64,000 bases of DNA from contig NZ_JAIKLE010000010.1 in assembly GCF_022267315.1 (NCBI RefSeq), positions 118,543-182,542 of the forward strand, in the 5' to 3' direction. Numbering within the stretch: position 1 is the stretch's first letter; the number at the start of each line of letters is the position of its first letter. The DNA is from Maribellus maritimus (GTDB taxonomy: Bacteria; Bacteroidota; Bacteroidia; Bacteroidales; Prolixibacteraceae). A program made the position numbers and the translations under genes. Positions 1 to 9,176 of this stretch are shown piece after piece. Under the pieces are notes generated by a model, which searched no databases, was not told where the DNA came from, and was given only the letters and a program-made list of their open reading frames with translations.

Positions 1-1
1 T

Positions 2-1123
2 TTTAAGTCGAAAACAGTAGCTGCCATCTTACGGTTTCTGAAAATAATGCCCGTGTATCGTTTGCGCGACGGGAAAGAGAATCTGGCAAAAAACGACCAA
101 ACATTTACTGATTCAATAAAAGTATTGGAAAATAATGGCGCACTTGCACTTTTCCCGGAAGCGGCCCATTCCGGGAAACGCCAAATGCTGGCGCATAAAA
201 AAGCTGTCCCACGAATTGTTTTTATGGCGGAAGAAAAGGCCGGATACAACTTGGACATTCAAATTGTTCCCACCGGAATTTACTACAATCATTACTGGAA
301 ATTTAACCGATGTGTGCTCGTAAATTTTGGCAAACCAATTCCGGTACAAGATTATCTGGAGGAATACAAAACCAATCCAAATGCTGCCACCATTTCACTG
401 AGAGAAGCTATCTCCGATGCCATTCTGCCATTAATTTTAAACATTAACAGCAAAAAATATTATACTGATTTTGAAAACATCCGGGAAATTTATGGGAAAC
501 ACTTTTTAAAGAAGCAAGGAAAGAAATATTCGCTGTTAAATCTTTTTCAGTCGAATCAAAAACTGGTTGCTCAACTGGACAAATTGGAGGCTGAAAAACC
601 AGAAGAAACAGAAAAACTCGTTTCGCAAGTAAAAGAATATCAACGCAACTTAAAGAAACACAAACTCAGAAGCTGGGTGGTTGAAAAACGAAAAAGTAAT
701 CTTATAAATATCATTGGAACCCGCCTCTTATTATTGATGGGACTACCGGTTTTTCTATATGGTTTTTTGCTAAACGCCATCCCCTATTTTACGATTGACC
801 GTTTAATTCGTAAAAAAGTAAAAGACAGGACATTTTGGAGTTCGTTCTTCCTGGTTGCCGGCATTGTACTTTTTCCGGTAATTTATATTATTGAGATATT
901 GGCGCTGGGTTGGCTGCTACCTTCTTTATTGTGGAAAATAATTTTTGTTGTGAGTTTACCTTTTGCTGGAAAACTGGCATTTCAATGGTATATTTTACTT
1001 CGGAAAATTATTGGAAGAACACGTTTCGTCATGTTAAAACTGACGAATAAAAAAGAATATCAAAACATCGTTCAGCAACAGGAAAATCTTTTCAACCTAT
1101 TAGACAAATTAATTCCGGACTAA
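2..1123 (+). CDS. 1-acyl-glycerol-3-phosphate acyltransferase-like protein, 5' truncated by window edge
   Basis: The frame is open from the first bases of the window, so the ATG at 47 is probably internal and the true start lies upstream. GALALFPEA near the start resembles the FPEG block of PlsC/LPLAT acyltransferases, followed by a loop carrying a basic SGKRQM and later VPTGIYYNHYW, as in phosphate acyltransferases that make phosphatidic acid. The HX4D catalytic motif would lie before the window, so it cannot be checked. The C-terminal third is unusual for a simple PlsC: a charged helical region (lysine/glutamate rich) leads into several hydrophobic segments (around LLLLMGLPVFLYGFLLNAIPYF-type sequence and two more), suggesting membrane anchoring. 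Family assignment is fairly good; substrate is unknown. Confidence 0.72.
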   Translation, partial: FKSKTVAAILRFLKIMPVYRLRDGKENLAKNDQTFTDSIKVLENNGALALFPEAAHSGKRQMLAHKKAVPRIVFMAEEKAGYNLDIQIVPTGIYYNHYWKFNRCVLVNFGKPIPVQDYLEEYKTNPNAATISLREAISDAILPLILNINSKKYYTDFENIREIYGKHFLKKQGKKYSLLNLFQSNQKLVAQLDKLEAEKPEETEKLVSQVKEYQRNLKKHKLRSWVVEKRKSNLINIIGTRLLLLMGLPVFLYGFLLNAIPYFTIDRLIRKKVKDRTFWSSFFLVAGIVLFPVIYIIEILALGWLLPSLLWKIIFVVSLPFAGKLAFQWYILLRKIIGRTRFVMLKLTNKKEYQNIVQQQENLFNLLDKLIPD

Positions 1124-1168
1124 AACTTTTTTACCTAATTTTATATTCAAACTTTAACTTACCTACCG

Positions 1169-2254
1169 ATGCCCGAAAAATTAAAAGATATCCTTTTCCC
1201 TTTGGAAAAAGTTGAACTGTTTGGCCGTGTTTTAAAAGAAGAATATCCGTCTTTTGATTCCGAAAAATTTGTTTCTTCGGTTTGCGATGAAAATTGGCCT
1301 GCCAGAGAATTAAAGGAAAAAATGCGGCACACCACAGTTTGTTTGCATAAATATTTACCTGAAGATTTTTCAGAAGCAATTGAAATACTGCAGAACATTG
1401 TACCTAAAGTTACAGGTTTTGAAGCAATTGTTTTACCCGATTATGTTGAAGTTTACGGAATCGACTATCCTGAAATTTCTGTTCCGGCACTGGGAGTTCT
1501 AACCAAGTGTGGTTCTTCAGAATTTGGTATTCGCCCGTTTTTAAACAAAGACCTGAAAAGCACCATGAAATACATGCTTGCGTGGGCTGACAATGAAGAT
1601 TTTAAAGTACGCCGATTTGCCAGCGAAGGCTGCCGCCCAAGATTACCGTGGGCTTCCGGTGTTCCGGCATTAAAAAAAGATCCATCACTGATTCTTCCCA
1701 TTCTGGAAAAACTAAAAGACGACTCCGAAGAATTTGTACGAAAAAGTGTAGCCAATAATCTCAACGATATTTCCAAAGATCATCCGGGACTGGTTTTGGA
1801 TATTTGCGAACGCTGGCAGGGAAATTCAAAAAACACCGACTGGATTATAAAACATGCTTGCAGAACACTTTTAAAGCAGGGCAACAAACGGGCCATGCTG
1901 CTTTTCGGTTTTGCCAATCCGGAACAAATGCAAATTAAAGAGCTCCAATTTTCAAGTCTTTCTCCTGCCATTGGTGATGAAATATCGTTCTCCTTCAATT
2001 TATATCTAAAAACAAAAAAGAAACAAAAAGTGCGTTTGGAATACATTGTTCATTTTGTAAAAAAAACCGGGAAGACTTCGCCAAAAGTTTTTCAAATGAA
2101 GGAAGTTTTGCTGGCTCCGGGGATTCATCCGATTCAGAAAAAACATTCGTTTGCCAACATGTCAACCAGAAAACATTTTCCGGGTGAACATAAATTCCAA
2201 CTGGTGGTAAATGGAGAAGTAAAAGCAGAAGAAATAGTACAGCTTGCCGATTAA
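1169..2254 (+). CDS. AlkC-like DNA alkylation repair glycosylase (HEAT-like repeats plus Ig-like tail)
   Basis: A 361-residue protein built of helical HEAT-like repeats, as in the AlkC/AlkD DNA glycosylases that excise alkylated purines (for example 3-methyladenine) without flipping the base. RRFASEGCRPRLPWA (about 148-162) is the conserved block lining the DNA cleft in this family, and a second repeat contains the EFVRKSVANNLNDI helix. From about residue 255 the sequence switches from helical to beta-rich and ends in alternating hydrophobic strands, which fits the C-terminal immunoglobulin-like DNA-clamping domain described for AlkC and absent from AlkD. It stands alone between the acyltransferase and a convergent ABC gene (its stop overlaps that gene's end by 4 nt). 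No regulatory site was recognised. Confidence 0.82.
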   Translation: MPEKLKDILFPLEKVELFGRVLKEEYPSFDSEKFVSSVCDENWPARELKEKMRHTTVCLHKYLPEDFSEAIEILQNIVPKVTGFEAIVLPDYVEVYGIDYPEISVPALGVLTKCGSSEFGIRPFLNKDLKSTMKYMLAWADNEDFKVRRFASEGCRPRLPWASGVPALKKDPSLILPILEKLKDDSEEFVRKSVANNLNDISKDHPGLVLDICERWQGNSKNTDWIIKHACRTLLKQGNKRAMLLFGFANPEQMQIKELQFSSLSPAIGDEISFSFNLYLKTKKKQKVRLEYIVHFVKKTGKTSPKVFQMKEVLLAPGIHPIQKKHSFANMSTRKHFPGEHKFQLVVNGEVKAEEIVQLAD

Positions 2255-2904
2255 TAAATATAACCTAATCGTTTTAAGTCCGACTTTCCTTTAACCGGAA
2301 TTGTTGTTCCATTGTGCAAAAGGATAATTTTGTCACTTACATCCAGAATGTCATTATAATAATGGTCAACCAGCATTATCCCCTTATTTTGTTTTTCACG
2401 TTGAATTAAACTTTTAACAATCTCAACATGAGCCGGCATGATGTGAGTAAACGGTTCGTCGAGCATACAAAACATTGATTGACTTGTGAGAATCAAATAC
2501 AATTCAAGAATCCGTATTTCTCCTCCAGACAACTTGTTGACTCCGGATTTATAATACCTATCAAACTGGTTGAAGTATTTAAGGAAATCTGAAAAGTCAA
2601 GCTGGAAATGATGAAAGATTCTTTTTATTGAATTTGATTTTGGAAGAAAATTAAACTGCGGTAAATAACTGATAAGATTTTTCTCTTTATATGTTTTATG
2701 AATTACTCGGCCATCTATCCGAACTGACTTATTGTATGTTTGCAGATCGCCAAAAATAATCCGTAAAAGCGTGGATTTCCCCGAACCATTTCTGCCAAGA
2801 ATTCCCAGAGTTTCACCTGTTATACATCGCAAATAGACATCCGCCAACACTCTCTTCTGTCCGTATTCAAAAATAATACTATCAGCCTCCAGAATATGAC
2901 TCAT
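2251..2904 (-). CDS. ABC transporter ATP-binding protein
   Basis: A single ABC nucleotide-binding domain of 217 residues. Walker A GRNGSGKS is at 37-44, the LSGGE signature at about 125-129, Walker B FCMLDE at about 145-150 and the switch histidine in VDHYY at about 170. It starts inside the last codons of the upstream membrane gene (ATGA-type 4-nt overlap), so the two are translationally coupled and probably form one transporter. The substrate cannot be read from the sequence. Both genes are visibly more AT-rich than their neighbours, and no larger permease is adjacent, so the complex is either very small or completed from elsewhere. Confidence 0.85.
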   Translation of the reverse strand: MSHILEADSIIFEYGQKRVLADVYLRCITGETLGILGRNGSGKSTLLRIIFGDLQTYNKSVRIDGRVIHKTYKEKNLISYLPQFNFLPKSNSIKRIFHHFQLDFSDFLKYFNQFDRYYKSGVNKLSGGEIRILELYLILTSQSMFCMLDEPFTHIMPAHVEIVKSLIQREKQNKGIMLVDHYYNDILDVSDKIILLHNGTTIPVKGKSDLKRLGYIY

Positions 2905-3224
2905 CTGACCTTTAAAACAAGGATTAATAAAATAAAAAACAAAAAAATATCAATTAAAAAAGTGGAAATCCAAAGTTGTCTTTTTGAGACTCCCAGATTT
3001 AAGTAATAAAAAAACTCATTCTTTTTAAAGGTGTAATTGGCATACAACACAAACAGCAGTGCCATAATTTTAAACCAGAAGACAAAAACAAAGGGATTAA
3101 TTCCATAAACAAAAATGATTGAAAGTGCTCCTGCCGAAATCAAAATATTAACAAATGCGCTCGATAAATAATAATTTATAAAGAATCTAATCTTTCTCAA
3201 TCGATATAGCAATTTTGGCAACAA
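2901..3224 (-). CDS. small integral membrane protein, probable partner of the ABC ATPase
   Basis: A 107-residue hydrophobic protein with a basic N-terminus (KLLYRLRKIRFF), followed by three to four hydrophobic stretches and a very short basic tail. The central loop YYLNLGVSKRQLW resembles the cytoplasmic coupling-helix motif (NLGxSxRQLW) found in ABC-2-like permeases, which fits its overlap with the ATPase gene downstream. It is roughly half the length of a usual ABC permease, so it may be a minimal permease, one half of a split permease, or a truncated copy. I found no frame continuing into a longer membrane protein on either side. No family was recognised with certainty. Confidence 0.6.
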   Translation of the reverse strand: MLPKLLYRLRKIRFFINYYLSSAFVNILISAGALSIIFVYGINPFVFVFWFKIMALLFVLYANYTFKKNEFFYYLNLGVSKRQLWISTFLIDIFLFFILLILVLKVR

Positions 3225-3301
3225 TACAAAGTTACCAAAAGCATCCCTATCAACTTATTAGAAAGTGTTATATAAACTAAAAATAAGTTAAACAAACTCT
3301 G

Positions 3302-4624
3302 TTATCTTCTCCTTTTTGAACGTTTTTGCCGTGTCTTTGTACGTTTAAATTTATCGACATACGTTTTTTTCGGGCCGATTCTTTTTTTCTTTTCATGAAA
3401 GGCTCCCTGGTAAGTTGGGTCATCAATTTTTCGCTGTCGATCGATTTCGCGGAGCTGTTTTTGTTTTTCCTCAAAATCCGTTTCTACAATTGTAACTTCT
3501 CCTGGCACCTCTTCCTTCGGAATTTCCATCCGAATCAGCTCCTGAATTTTTTCAAAATGCCATTCATCTGATGGTTCAATCAGGGTAATTGCGTCTCCTT
3601 TGTTCCCGGCACGTGCAGTTCGTCCAATCCGGTGAATATAATCGTCATAATTATTCGGAAGATCAAAATTAATAACATGGCTCACTAAACTGGCATCCAA
3701 TCCGCGGGCAGAAACATCAGTAGAAATCAAGATTCTGATTTCCCCTTCTTTGAAAGCCTTTATCGCATTCATACGTGTATTCTGCGCTTTGTTCGAGTGC
3801 AAGATTCGCTTTTCCCCCTCAGTTTTACGCTTAATCACTTTAAAAACACCTTCCGCATGTTCCTTTGTTTTTACAAAAATAATAACACGCGAAAAAGTCT
3901 CTTCATCTTTCAACAAATGCTGAATCAGGTTCAGCTTCGTCCTGTAATTCGGAACTTCATAGGCTTTTTGCGTAACCAGCTCAACTGGCGTTGCCGACGG
4001 AGCTACTCCCACTTTTTCGTAATGATCCAGAAATTCTTCAGCCATCTTTTCCACTGTTTCCGGGAAGGTAGCAGAAAAAAGAAGGTTTTGCCTTTTACCC
4101 GGAAGAATCTCCTGAAGTTGCCGAAGTTGTGGTAAAAATCCCATATCAAGCATTCGGTCGGCTTCATCAATAACAAGAAACTTTATTTTTTTCAATGACA
4201 GCACTCCTGCACGATACAAATCCCGGAGCCGGCCCGGTGTTGCAACCAAAATATCAATTCCCGGTGTAACCAGTTCTGCATGTTTTGTCCAGCCGATTCC
4301 TCCAAAAATTGCAGCATGCCTCAAATCGGAATATGTTGTCAATTCTTCAATATCTTCGCCAACCTGAATCGAAAGCTCCCGGGTTGGTACTATAATTAGC
4401 ACTCGCGGATCAACGCCTTCTGCCTTTTTTAATTTTGTAAACAAAGGCAAAAGATAAGCCGCTGTTTTGCCCGTTCCGGTTTGAGCAATTCCAACCACAT
4501 TTACTCCCGAACTAATCCGGGGAATCGCTTTTCTCTGGATAGGAGTTGGTTCAGTAAAACCAATCTCGTCAAGCGACCTTAAAATGGCTTTCGATATTTT
4601 TAAATCTTCAAAAGATCTTTTCAT
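3302..4624 (-). CDS. DEAD-box ATP-dependent RNA helicase (RhlE-type)
   Basis: A 440-residue superfamily 2 RNA helicase that unwinds or remodels structured RNA using ATP, likely in ribosome assembly or RNA turnover. The Q motif region precedes Walker A AQTGTGKT (47-54); PTREL, the DEAD box itself (about 153-156), SAT, STDVSARGLD and HRIGRTAR follow in the canonical order. The C-terminal 60 residues are strongly basic (KKKRIGPKKTYVDKFKRTKT and a terminal SKRRR), typical of the RNA-binding tails of RhlE/DbpA-like proteins. ATG at 4622-4624 puts the conserved F-x-x-L-x-I element at the N-terminus. It lies 26 nt downstream of dprA on the same strand. Exact paralogue identity is not certain. Confidence 0.93.
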   Translation of the reverse strand: MKRSFEDLKISKAILRSLDEIGFTEPTPIQRKAIPRISSGVNVVGIAQTGTGKTAAYLLPLFTKLKKAEGVDPRVLIIVPTRELSIQVGEDIEELTTYSDLRHAAIFGGIGWTKHAELVTPGIDILVATPGRLRDLYRAGVLSLKKIKFLVIDEADRMLDMGFLPQLRQLQEILPGKRQNLLFSATFPETVEKMAEEFLDHYEKVGVAPSATPVELVTQKAYEVPNYRTKLNLIQHLLKDEETFSRVIIFVKTKEHAEGVFKVIKRKTEGEKRILHSNKAQNTRMNAIKAFKEGEIRILISTDVSARGLDASLVSHVINFDLPNNYDDYIHRIGRTARAGNKGDAITLIEPSDEWHFEKIQELIRMEIPKEEVPGEVTIVETDFEEKQKQLREIDRQRKIDDPTYQGAFHEKKKRIGPKKTYVDKFKRTKTRQKRSKRRR

Positions 4625-4650
4625 GCCGCAAAAATAACAAAATCAAGCAA

Positions 4651-5754
4651 CTACTTCAATCGATACATCTTTCCGGGCAAAGCCTTTAAAATATTTTTGA
4701 ATTCCATATTTAGCAACAATGCAGAAACACGACTTACGGGCATTGAAAGTTTGGAAGAAATCTGATCAATAAAGAGTTCTCTGTTCTCTTTTAACAAATC
4801 AACAACTTTCTCTTCATCTTTTGTCAACTCAACAAATAAACTCGGTTGGACTACTTTTTCTTTATCGTCCATCTCCCACCCCATAAAAAACTCAAGGTCA
4901 TCAATCCCGGAAATTAAACTGGCACCGTTATTTCGAATCAACTTATTACATCCTTTTGAATAAGTATCGCCCGCCCTGCCCGGAAATGCGAAAACATCGC
5001 GATTATAAGAAAATGCAATATCAGCAGTAACCAGCGCGCCACCTTTTTCTGCGGACTCAACCACAATTGTTGCATCTGCCATGCCCGCAATTATCCGGTT
5101 TCGACGCAAAAAATTGGGAGGATCAATCTTTGTTTGGCTTGGGAAATCAGTGAGTAACCCGCCATTTTCCAACATTTTCATGGCAATTTCTTTGTGTAAC
5201 GACGGATATAATTTATCCAATCCGTGTGCAACAACACCCACCGTTGGCAAATTATAATTCATAGCCGATTTATGCGCGTGAACATCTATTCCGTAAGCCA
5301 GTCCGCTTACTATTAAAATCGGATATTTACGTTCCGAAAATTGTTGAATTAATTCCTCACAAACCTGCTTTCCGTAGTCGGTAGCATTCCGGGTTCCAAC
5401 AATCGAAATTACACGTTGCTCATCCAATTTCATATTTCCTTTTGTATAAATCAAAACAGGAGCGTCAACACAATTTTTTAACCGCCGGGGATAATTTTTT
5501 TCAGTATAAAAAAAGCAATTAATGTTTCCCTCATGAATGAATTTAAGCTCTTTCTCCGCACGTTCAAAAATTTCGTTATCGCTTATTCGTTTTACATTCA
5601 CTTCTCCAATTCCGGGTATTTTCAGAAGTGCTTTTTTCGATTGTTTAAAAACACCTTCCACACTACCAACATACGAAACCAGATTTCGGGCAAGTATACC
5701 TCCCACCCCGGGAATCATAGAAAGTGCAATTTTGTAGATTAGATTGTCGTTCAT
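4651..5754 (-). CDS. dprA: DNA-processing protein DprA/Smf
   Basis: A 367-residue DprA. In transformable bacteria it binds incoming single-stranded DNA and loads RecA. Residues 1-70 contain a helix-hairpin-helix-like segment (LLKIPGIGEVNVKRI). The Rossmann-like DprA domain follows with SIVGTRNATDYGKQV, the hallmark VSGLAYGIDVHAHKSA, RNRIIAGMAD and GCNKLIRNNGA. The last 60 residues form the winged-helix DprA_WH domain (QISSKLSMPVSRVSALLLNMEF). Start at 5754 gives a full-length protein. It lies 21 nt downstream of a small membrane-protein gene on the same strand and 26 nt upstream of the helicase, so a three-gene transcript is plausible. Confidence 0.95.
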   Translation of the reverse strand: MNDNLIYKIALSMIPGVGGILARNLVSYVGSVEGVFKQSKKALLKIPGIGEVNVKRISDNEIFERAEKELKFIHEGNINCFFYTEKNYPRRLKNCVDAPVLIYTKGNMKLDEQRVISIVGTRNATDYGKQVCEELIQQFSERKYPILIVSGLAYGIDVHAHKSAMNYNLPTVGVVAHGLDKLYPSLHKEIAMKMLENGGLLTDFPSQTKIDPPNFLRRNRIIAGMADATIVVESAEKGGALVTADIAFSYNRDVFAFPGRAGDTYSKGCNKLIRNNGASLISGIDDLEFFMGWEMDDKEKVVQPSLFVELTKDEEKVVDLLKENRELFIDQISSKLSMPVSRVSALLLNMEFKNILKALPGKMYRLK

Positions 5755-5775
5755 TTTTGTTGTGAGGGCTTAAAT

Positions 5776-6228
5776 TTATATTCCAAGAACAGCATTGAGC
5801 GCTCGCTGCAATTCCCTTTTTTCCTCTTTTGAAAGTGCAGTGAGACTCACGGACGGATACTCTGCCATTCCTCGTTTGGTTTTTACGATTAAAGTTAGAT
5901 CGCTCATTTTCCCGGCCATCGAATTTTCAAAATAAGCATTTTGAAGCATGTATTGTGGAAATTCAATGGAGTTATACTCGCCTCCGCCAAAACGAATTGC
6001 TTTATAGTAGCGCAACAAAACTTTGTTGTTTGCATCGCTAAAATAAATGTACTGATGGTCAGCAACCTGAAAATAAAGAAACCAAAGTGCAAAAACGCCA
6101 ACTACAGCAATCCCCAAAATCGTTAAATCAAGCAAAAACAAAACCAGCGCAGCAACCGCAATTACCACACTTACCATATAAAAAAGCTTACGCAACTTGA
6201 TGATTCGTTCTTTATTTTCAATCTTCAT
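5776..6228 (-). CDS. conserved hypothetical protein with two N-terminal membrane helices
   Basis: A 150-residue protein. After a basic start (KIENKERIIKLRKLF) there are two hydrophobic helices (about 16-35 and 38-55), then a soluble region with beta-strand character: a segment like HQYIYFSDANNKVLLRYYK, a hydrophobic QYMLQNAYFENSM and SLTALSKEEKRELQRAL at the C-terminal helix. The strand order followed by one C-terminal helix is reminiscent of bacterial PH-like membrane proteins, but this is only inference. It starts 98 nt from the divergent aroB gene and ends 21 nt before dprA. No function can be assigned. Confidence 0.7.
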   Translation of the reverse strand: MKIENKERIIKLRKLFYMVSVVIAVAALVLFLLDLTILGIAVVGVFALWFLYFQVADHQYIYFSDANNKVLLRYYKAIRFGGGEYNSIEFPQYMLQNAYFENSMAGKMSDLTLIVKTKRGMAEYPSVSLTALSKEEKRELQRALNAVLGI

Positions 6229-6262
6229 GAGTCGTTATCTAATTTCTAAAATTCAAAGTGCC

Positions 6263-6275
6263 GGAAACGGTTTCC
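6263..6275. promoter_or_regulatory. odd-centred 13-bp palindrome between divergent genes
   Basis: GGAAAC-g-GTTTCC is a perfect 6+1+6 inverted repeat 34 nt from the membrane-protein start (6228) and 51 nt from aroB (6327). Its shape resembles LacI-family operators, but no such regulator is in the window. It may be chance. Confidence 0.3.
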
Positions 6276-6326
6276 AAAAAGGAAAACCAAAAATATTTTA
6301 ACTTTACCGCAATTTAGCAGCTAAGT

Positions 6327-7391
6327 ATGGGAAATTCAAAAATTTATTCCAAAATAATTTACAGTCGTCGGTTAGAAAACGAACTTTCAGAATGGATAAA
6401 AAAGTATCCGAAGGGCAAAGTTTTTTTGGCTACAGAAGAAACAGTTAATCAGCTCTGGGTATCAAAATTCGACCATTTCTTTTTGGAAAAAGGAATCCGG
6501 AAGGTGATAATTCCTTCGGGCGAAAACAACAAAAAAATTGAATCTGTTGCAAAAATCTGGGAATTCCTCTCCAAAAACGGAGGCGATAGAAAATCACTTC
6601 TAATTAATATTGGTGGTGGAATGCTTACTGATTTAGCAGGTTTTGCAGCTACTACTTTTAAACGAGGCATTGATTTTCTCAATGTTCCAACAACACTGCT
6701 TTCGCAAGTTGATGCGTCGGTTGGTGGAAAAACCGGAATCAATTTTAACGGACTAAAAAATGAAGTTGGCACCTTTAAAGAACCTGTGGCAGTTATTATC
6801 AATACCGATTTTTTGCAAACCATCGATAAAGAAAACTTTATTTCAGGTTTTGCTGAAATGATAAAACATGGTTTGATCTACAGCCCGGAACACCTGGAAG
6901 AATTAAAAACTTTTGATTTTGAAAATATTGATTACGATTTGTTGCAGGAAATTATTCGGCATTCAGTAAATGTGAAGGAATATTTTGTAAGCAACGATCT
7001 CACTGAAAATAATATTCGCAAAGCATTAAATTACGGACACACCGTTGGGCACGCTTTTGAAAGTATTGCAATGGAACAAAAACGCCCGATTTTGCACGGT
7101 TACGCTGTTGCTTACGGAATGATTGCGGAACTTTTTCTTTCGGCAGAAATATGCAATTTCCCAAAAATCGATTTTGATAAGATTAATGGATGGCTTTTAA
7201 AAGTGTACGGCAAATTCGAAATTTCGGAAAACGACTTCGACCGGCTTTTTGAATTGATGACACACGATAAAAAGAACGAATCGGGAAGAATAAACTTTAC
7301 GCTTCTTCGTGCTGTCGGAAAAATTGAAATCAACCAAAATGGCGACAAAGAGTTGATTTTTGACGCTTTAAGATATTACGCAAATTTATAA
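6327..7391 (+). CDS. aroB: 3-dehydroquinate synthase
   Basis: AroB converts DAHP to 3-dehydroquinate, the second step of the shikimate pathway, using NAD and a divalent metal. At 354 residues it has the family's usual length. Visible signatures are IPSGENNKKI (N-terminal nucleotide region), GGGMLTDLAGFAATTFKRGI (the glycine-rich NAD/substrate loop), PTTLLSQVDASVGGKTGIN, GFAEMIKHGL with a metal-binding glutamate region, and the two histidine-bearing blocks NYGHTVGHAFE and HGYAVAYGM that supply the zinc ligands. aroA follows 18 nt downstream on the same strand, so the two probably form an aromatic amino acid operon. Confidence 0.96.
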   Translation: MGNSKIYSKIIYSRRLENELSEWIKKYPKGKVFLATEETVNQLWVSKFDHFFLEKGIRKVIIPSGENNKKIESVAKIWEFLSKNGGDRKSLLINIGGGMLTDLAGFAATTFKRGIDFLNVPTTLLSQVDASVGGKTGINFNGLKNEVGTFKEPVAVIINTDFLQTIDKENFISGFAEMIKHGLIYSPEHLEELKTFDFENIDYDLLQEIIRHSVNVKEYFVSNDLTENNIRKALNYGHTVGHAFESIAMEQKRPILHGYAVAYGMIAELFLSAEICNFPKIDFDKINGWLLKVYGKFEISENDFDRLFELMTHDKKNESGRINFTLLRAVGKIEINQNGDKELIFDALRYYANL

Positions 7392-7409
7392 TCGGAGCCA
7401 AAAGAAAAA

Positions 7410-8648
7410 ATGAAATACCAGGTTTCAGCCAACACAAAAAATATTTCAGGGTCTATAAATTTACCTGCTTCAAAAAGTATAAGCAATCGTGTTTTAATTA
7501 TCAGCTCGCTTTGTTTTAATCCTTATCCGATAAAAAACCTGTCGGACAGCGACGACACCAAAGTTTTGTTTTCGGCTTTGCTCTCGAACAAGAGTACATT
7601 TGACATTGGACACGCCGGAACAGCCATGCGTTTTCTTACTGCTTTTCTGGCAAAAATTGTGGGAGTATGGGAAGTTACCGGCTCGGAGCGAATGAAACAG
7701 CGCCCGATTAAAATTTTGGTTGACGCGCTAAATCAACTCGGGGCAAAAATTGAATATTTGGAAAATGAAGATTGCCCGCCACTGAGAATTTACGGTTCGC
7801 ATTTAAAAGGACAAACACTTGTTCTGGACGGAAGCATTTCCAGTCAATATATTACAGCACTTTTAATGATTGCCCCTACTGTTGAAAATGGGTTAACATT
7901 AAAACTGACTGGCGACATCACTTCGGGTTCGTACATTGAACTCACACTGAGATTGATGCAGAAATTTGGTATTCAATATCAATGGGAAGAAAATGAAATC
8001 TCGGTGCCTGAGCAAAACTATTTTCCGATGGAATTTACTGTTGAAGCAGACTGGTCGGGAGCTTCGTACTGGTATCAAATTCTTGCGCTAGCGGAAAAAG
8101 GAGAAGTTTTTCTCGAAAATCTTCAACTTGAAAGTTTACAGGGCGATGCAAATATTGCAGTTTGGTTTGAGCAATTTGGAGTCTTCTCTACTCAAAAAGA
8201 AAATGGAGTTCTACTTTCAAAAACTAAAAATATTCAGCCGGCAAAACTGGAACTCGATTTTATTGAAAACCCGGATATTGCGCAAACCATGGCTTGTTTG
8301 TGTGTAGCCAAACAAATTCCATTTCATTTTACGGGCTTAAAAACCTTAAAAATTAAAGAAACTGATCGGATTTTTGCACTCCAAAACGAACTAGCAAAAT
8401 TTGGGGCAACGTTAACAGAACCGGAACATGGAGAATTAGCATGGAATGGCGCAATTGATTCATCAATAGCAGAAGAAATTCCAGAAATAAAAACCTATCA
8501 CGATCACCGGATGGCACTTGCTTTTGCTCCAATGGCAATTGCAGGTTTTACTCTTAGAATTGAAGACCCGATGGTGGTAACAAAATCATACCCAATATTT
8601 TGGAACGATTTAAAAACAATTGGTTTTGAAATAGCAACAAAAGAATAA
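7410..8648 (+). CDS. aroA: 3-phosphoshikimate 1-carboxyvinyltransferase (EPSP synthase)
   Basis: AroA joins shikimate-3-phosphate and PEP to form EPSP. The 412-residue protein has the two-lobed inside-out alpha/beta architecture of the family: LPASKSISNRVLIISSL (substrate-binding lysine and SNR), the GHAGTAMRFLTAFLA motif (usually G-N-AGTAMR; here histidine replaces the usual asparagine), GSERMKQRPI with the conserved RxxxRP, and KETDRI with HDHRMALAFAP near the C-terminus. It is slightly shorter than the roughly 430 residues of E. coli AroA, as is common in Bacteroidota. It follows aroB at 18 nt and abuts the convergent tadA gene with no gap. Confidence 0.95.
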   Translation: MKYQVSANTKNISGSINLPASKSISNRVLIISSLCFNPYPIKNLSDSDDTKVLFSALLSNKSTFDIGHAGTAMRFLTAFLAKIVGVWEVTGSERMKQRPIKILVDALNQLGAKIEYLENEDCPPLRIYGSHLKGQTLVLDGSISSQYITALLMIAPTVENGLTLKLTGDITSGSYIELTLRLMQKFGIQYQWEENEISVPEQNYFPMEFTVEADWSGASYWYQILALAEKGEVFLENLQLESLQGDANIAVWFEQFGVFSTQKENGVLLSKTKNIQPAKLELDFIENPDIAQTMACLCVAKQIPFHFTGLKTLKIKETDRIFALQNELAKFGATLTEPEHGELAWNGAIDSSIAEEIPEIKTYHDHRMALAFAPMAIAGFTLRIEDPMVVTKSYPIFWNDLKTIGFEIATKE

Positions 8649-9092
8649 TTAACGTTTCTGTCGAAAAAATTCCTGCATCAATTCGGCGCATTCAGTTCCA
8701 AGAACTCCCGTCACAATTTCGGTTTTAGGATGTACGGCTTTTGACGCAAACTTTTTAAAACCTCCTTTTTCATCAGAAGCACCATACACAATCTTCCCTA
8801 TTTGCGACCAGCCCAGCGCTCCTGCGCACATCACACAAGGTTCCAATGTTACATACAAAGTGCAATCATTCAGATATTTCCCGCCCAACATATTCGCGGC
8901 AGCAGTAATCGCCTGCATTTCTGCATGGGCAGTAACATCGTTTAAAGTTTCTGTTAAATTATGCGCGCGAGCAATAATTTTCTGATTTGAAACCACCACT
9001 GCGCCAACGGGAACCTCTCCCTCTTCAAATGCTAAAAGCGCCTCAGAAAACGCCTTCTTCATAAAATACTCATCATTAAACGGTTCAATCAT
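8649..9092 (-). CDS. tadA: tRNA-specific adenosine deaminase
   Basis: TadA deaminates A34 of tRNA-Arg(ACG) to inosine for wobble decoding. The 147-residue protein carries the zinc deaminase signature: HAEMQAI (zinc histidine plus the proton-shuttling glutamate) and PCVMCAGAL (two zinc cysteines). [10 protein letters not shown] and the C-terminal segment [17 protein letters not shown] are typical of TadA rather than of free-nucleobase deaminases, although guanine/cytosine deaminases share the core and a short distance exists between the subfamilies. The gene converges on aroA with zero spacing and diverges from aspS. Confidence 0.92.
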   Translation of the reverse strand: MIEPFNDEYFMKKAFSEALLAFEEGEVPVGAVVVSNQKIIARAHNLTETLNDVTAHAEMQAITAAANMLGGKYLNDCTLYVTLEPCVMCAGALGWSQIGKIVYGASDEKGGFKKFASKAVHPKTEIVTGVLGTECAELMQEFFRQKR

Positions 9093-9176
9093 ACTTCTCT
9101 TAAAATGGCTGCTAAAATTCAGGATGAAATTGCTAAAATCTTCTTATTTTCGCAACCAAATTATAAAAAAGGTATC

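Noticed and set aside
9105..9176. 24-residue N-terminal extension of aspS
   Set aside because: The extension has no counterpart in the family; ATG 9177 begins with the conserved [10 protein letters not shown].
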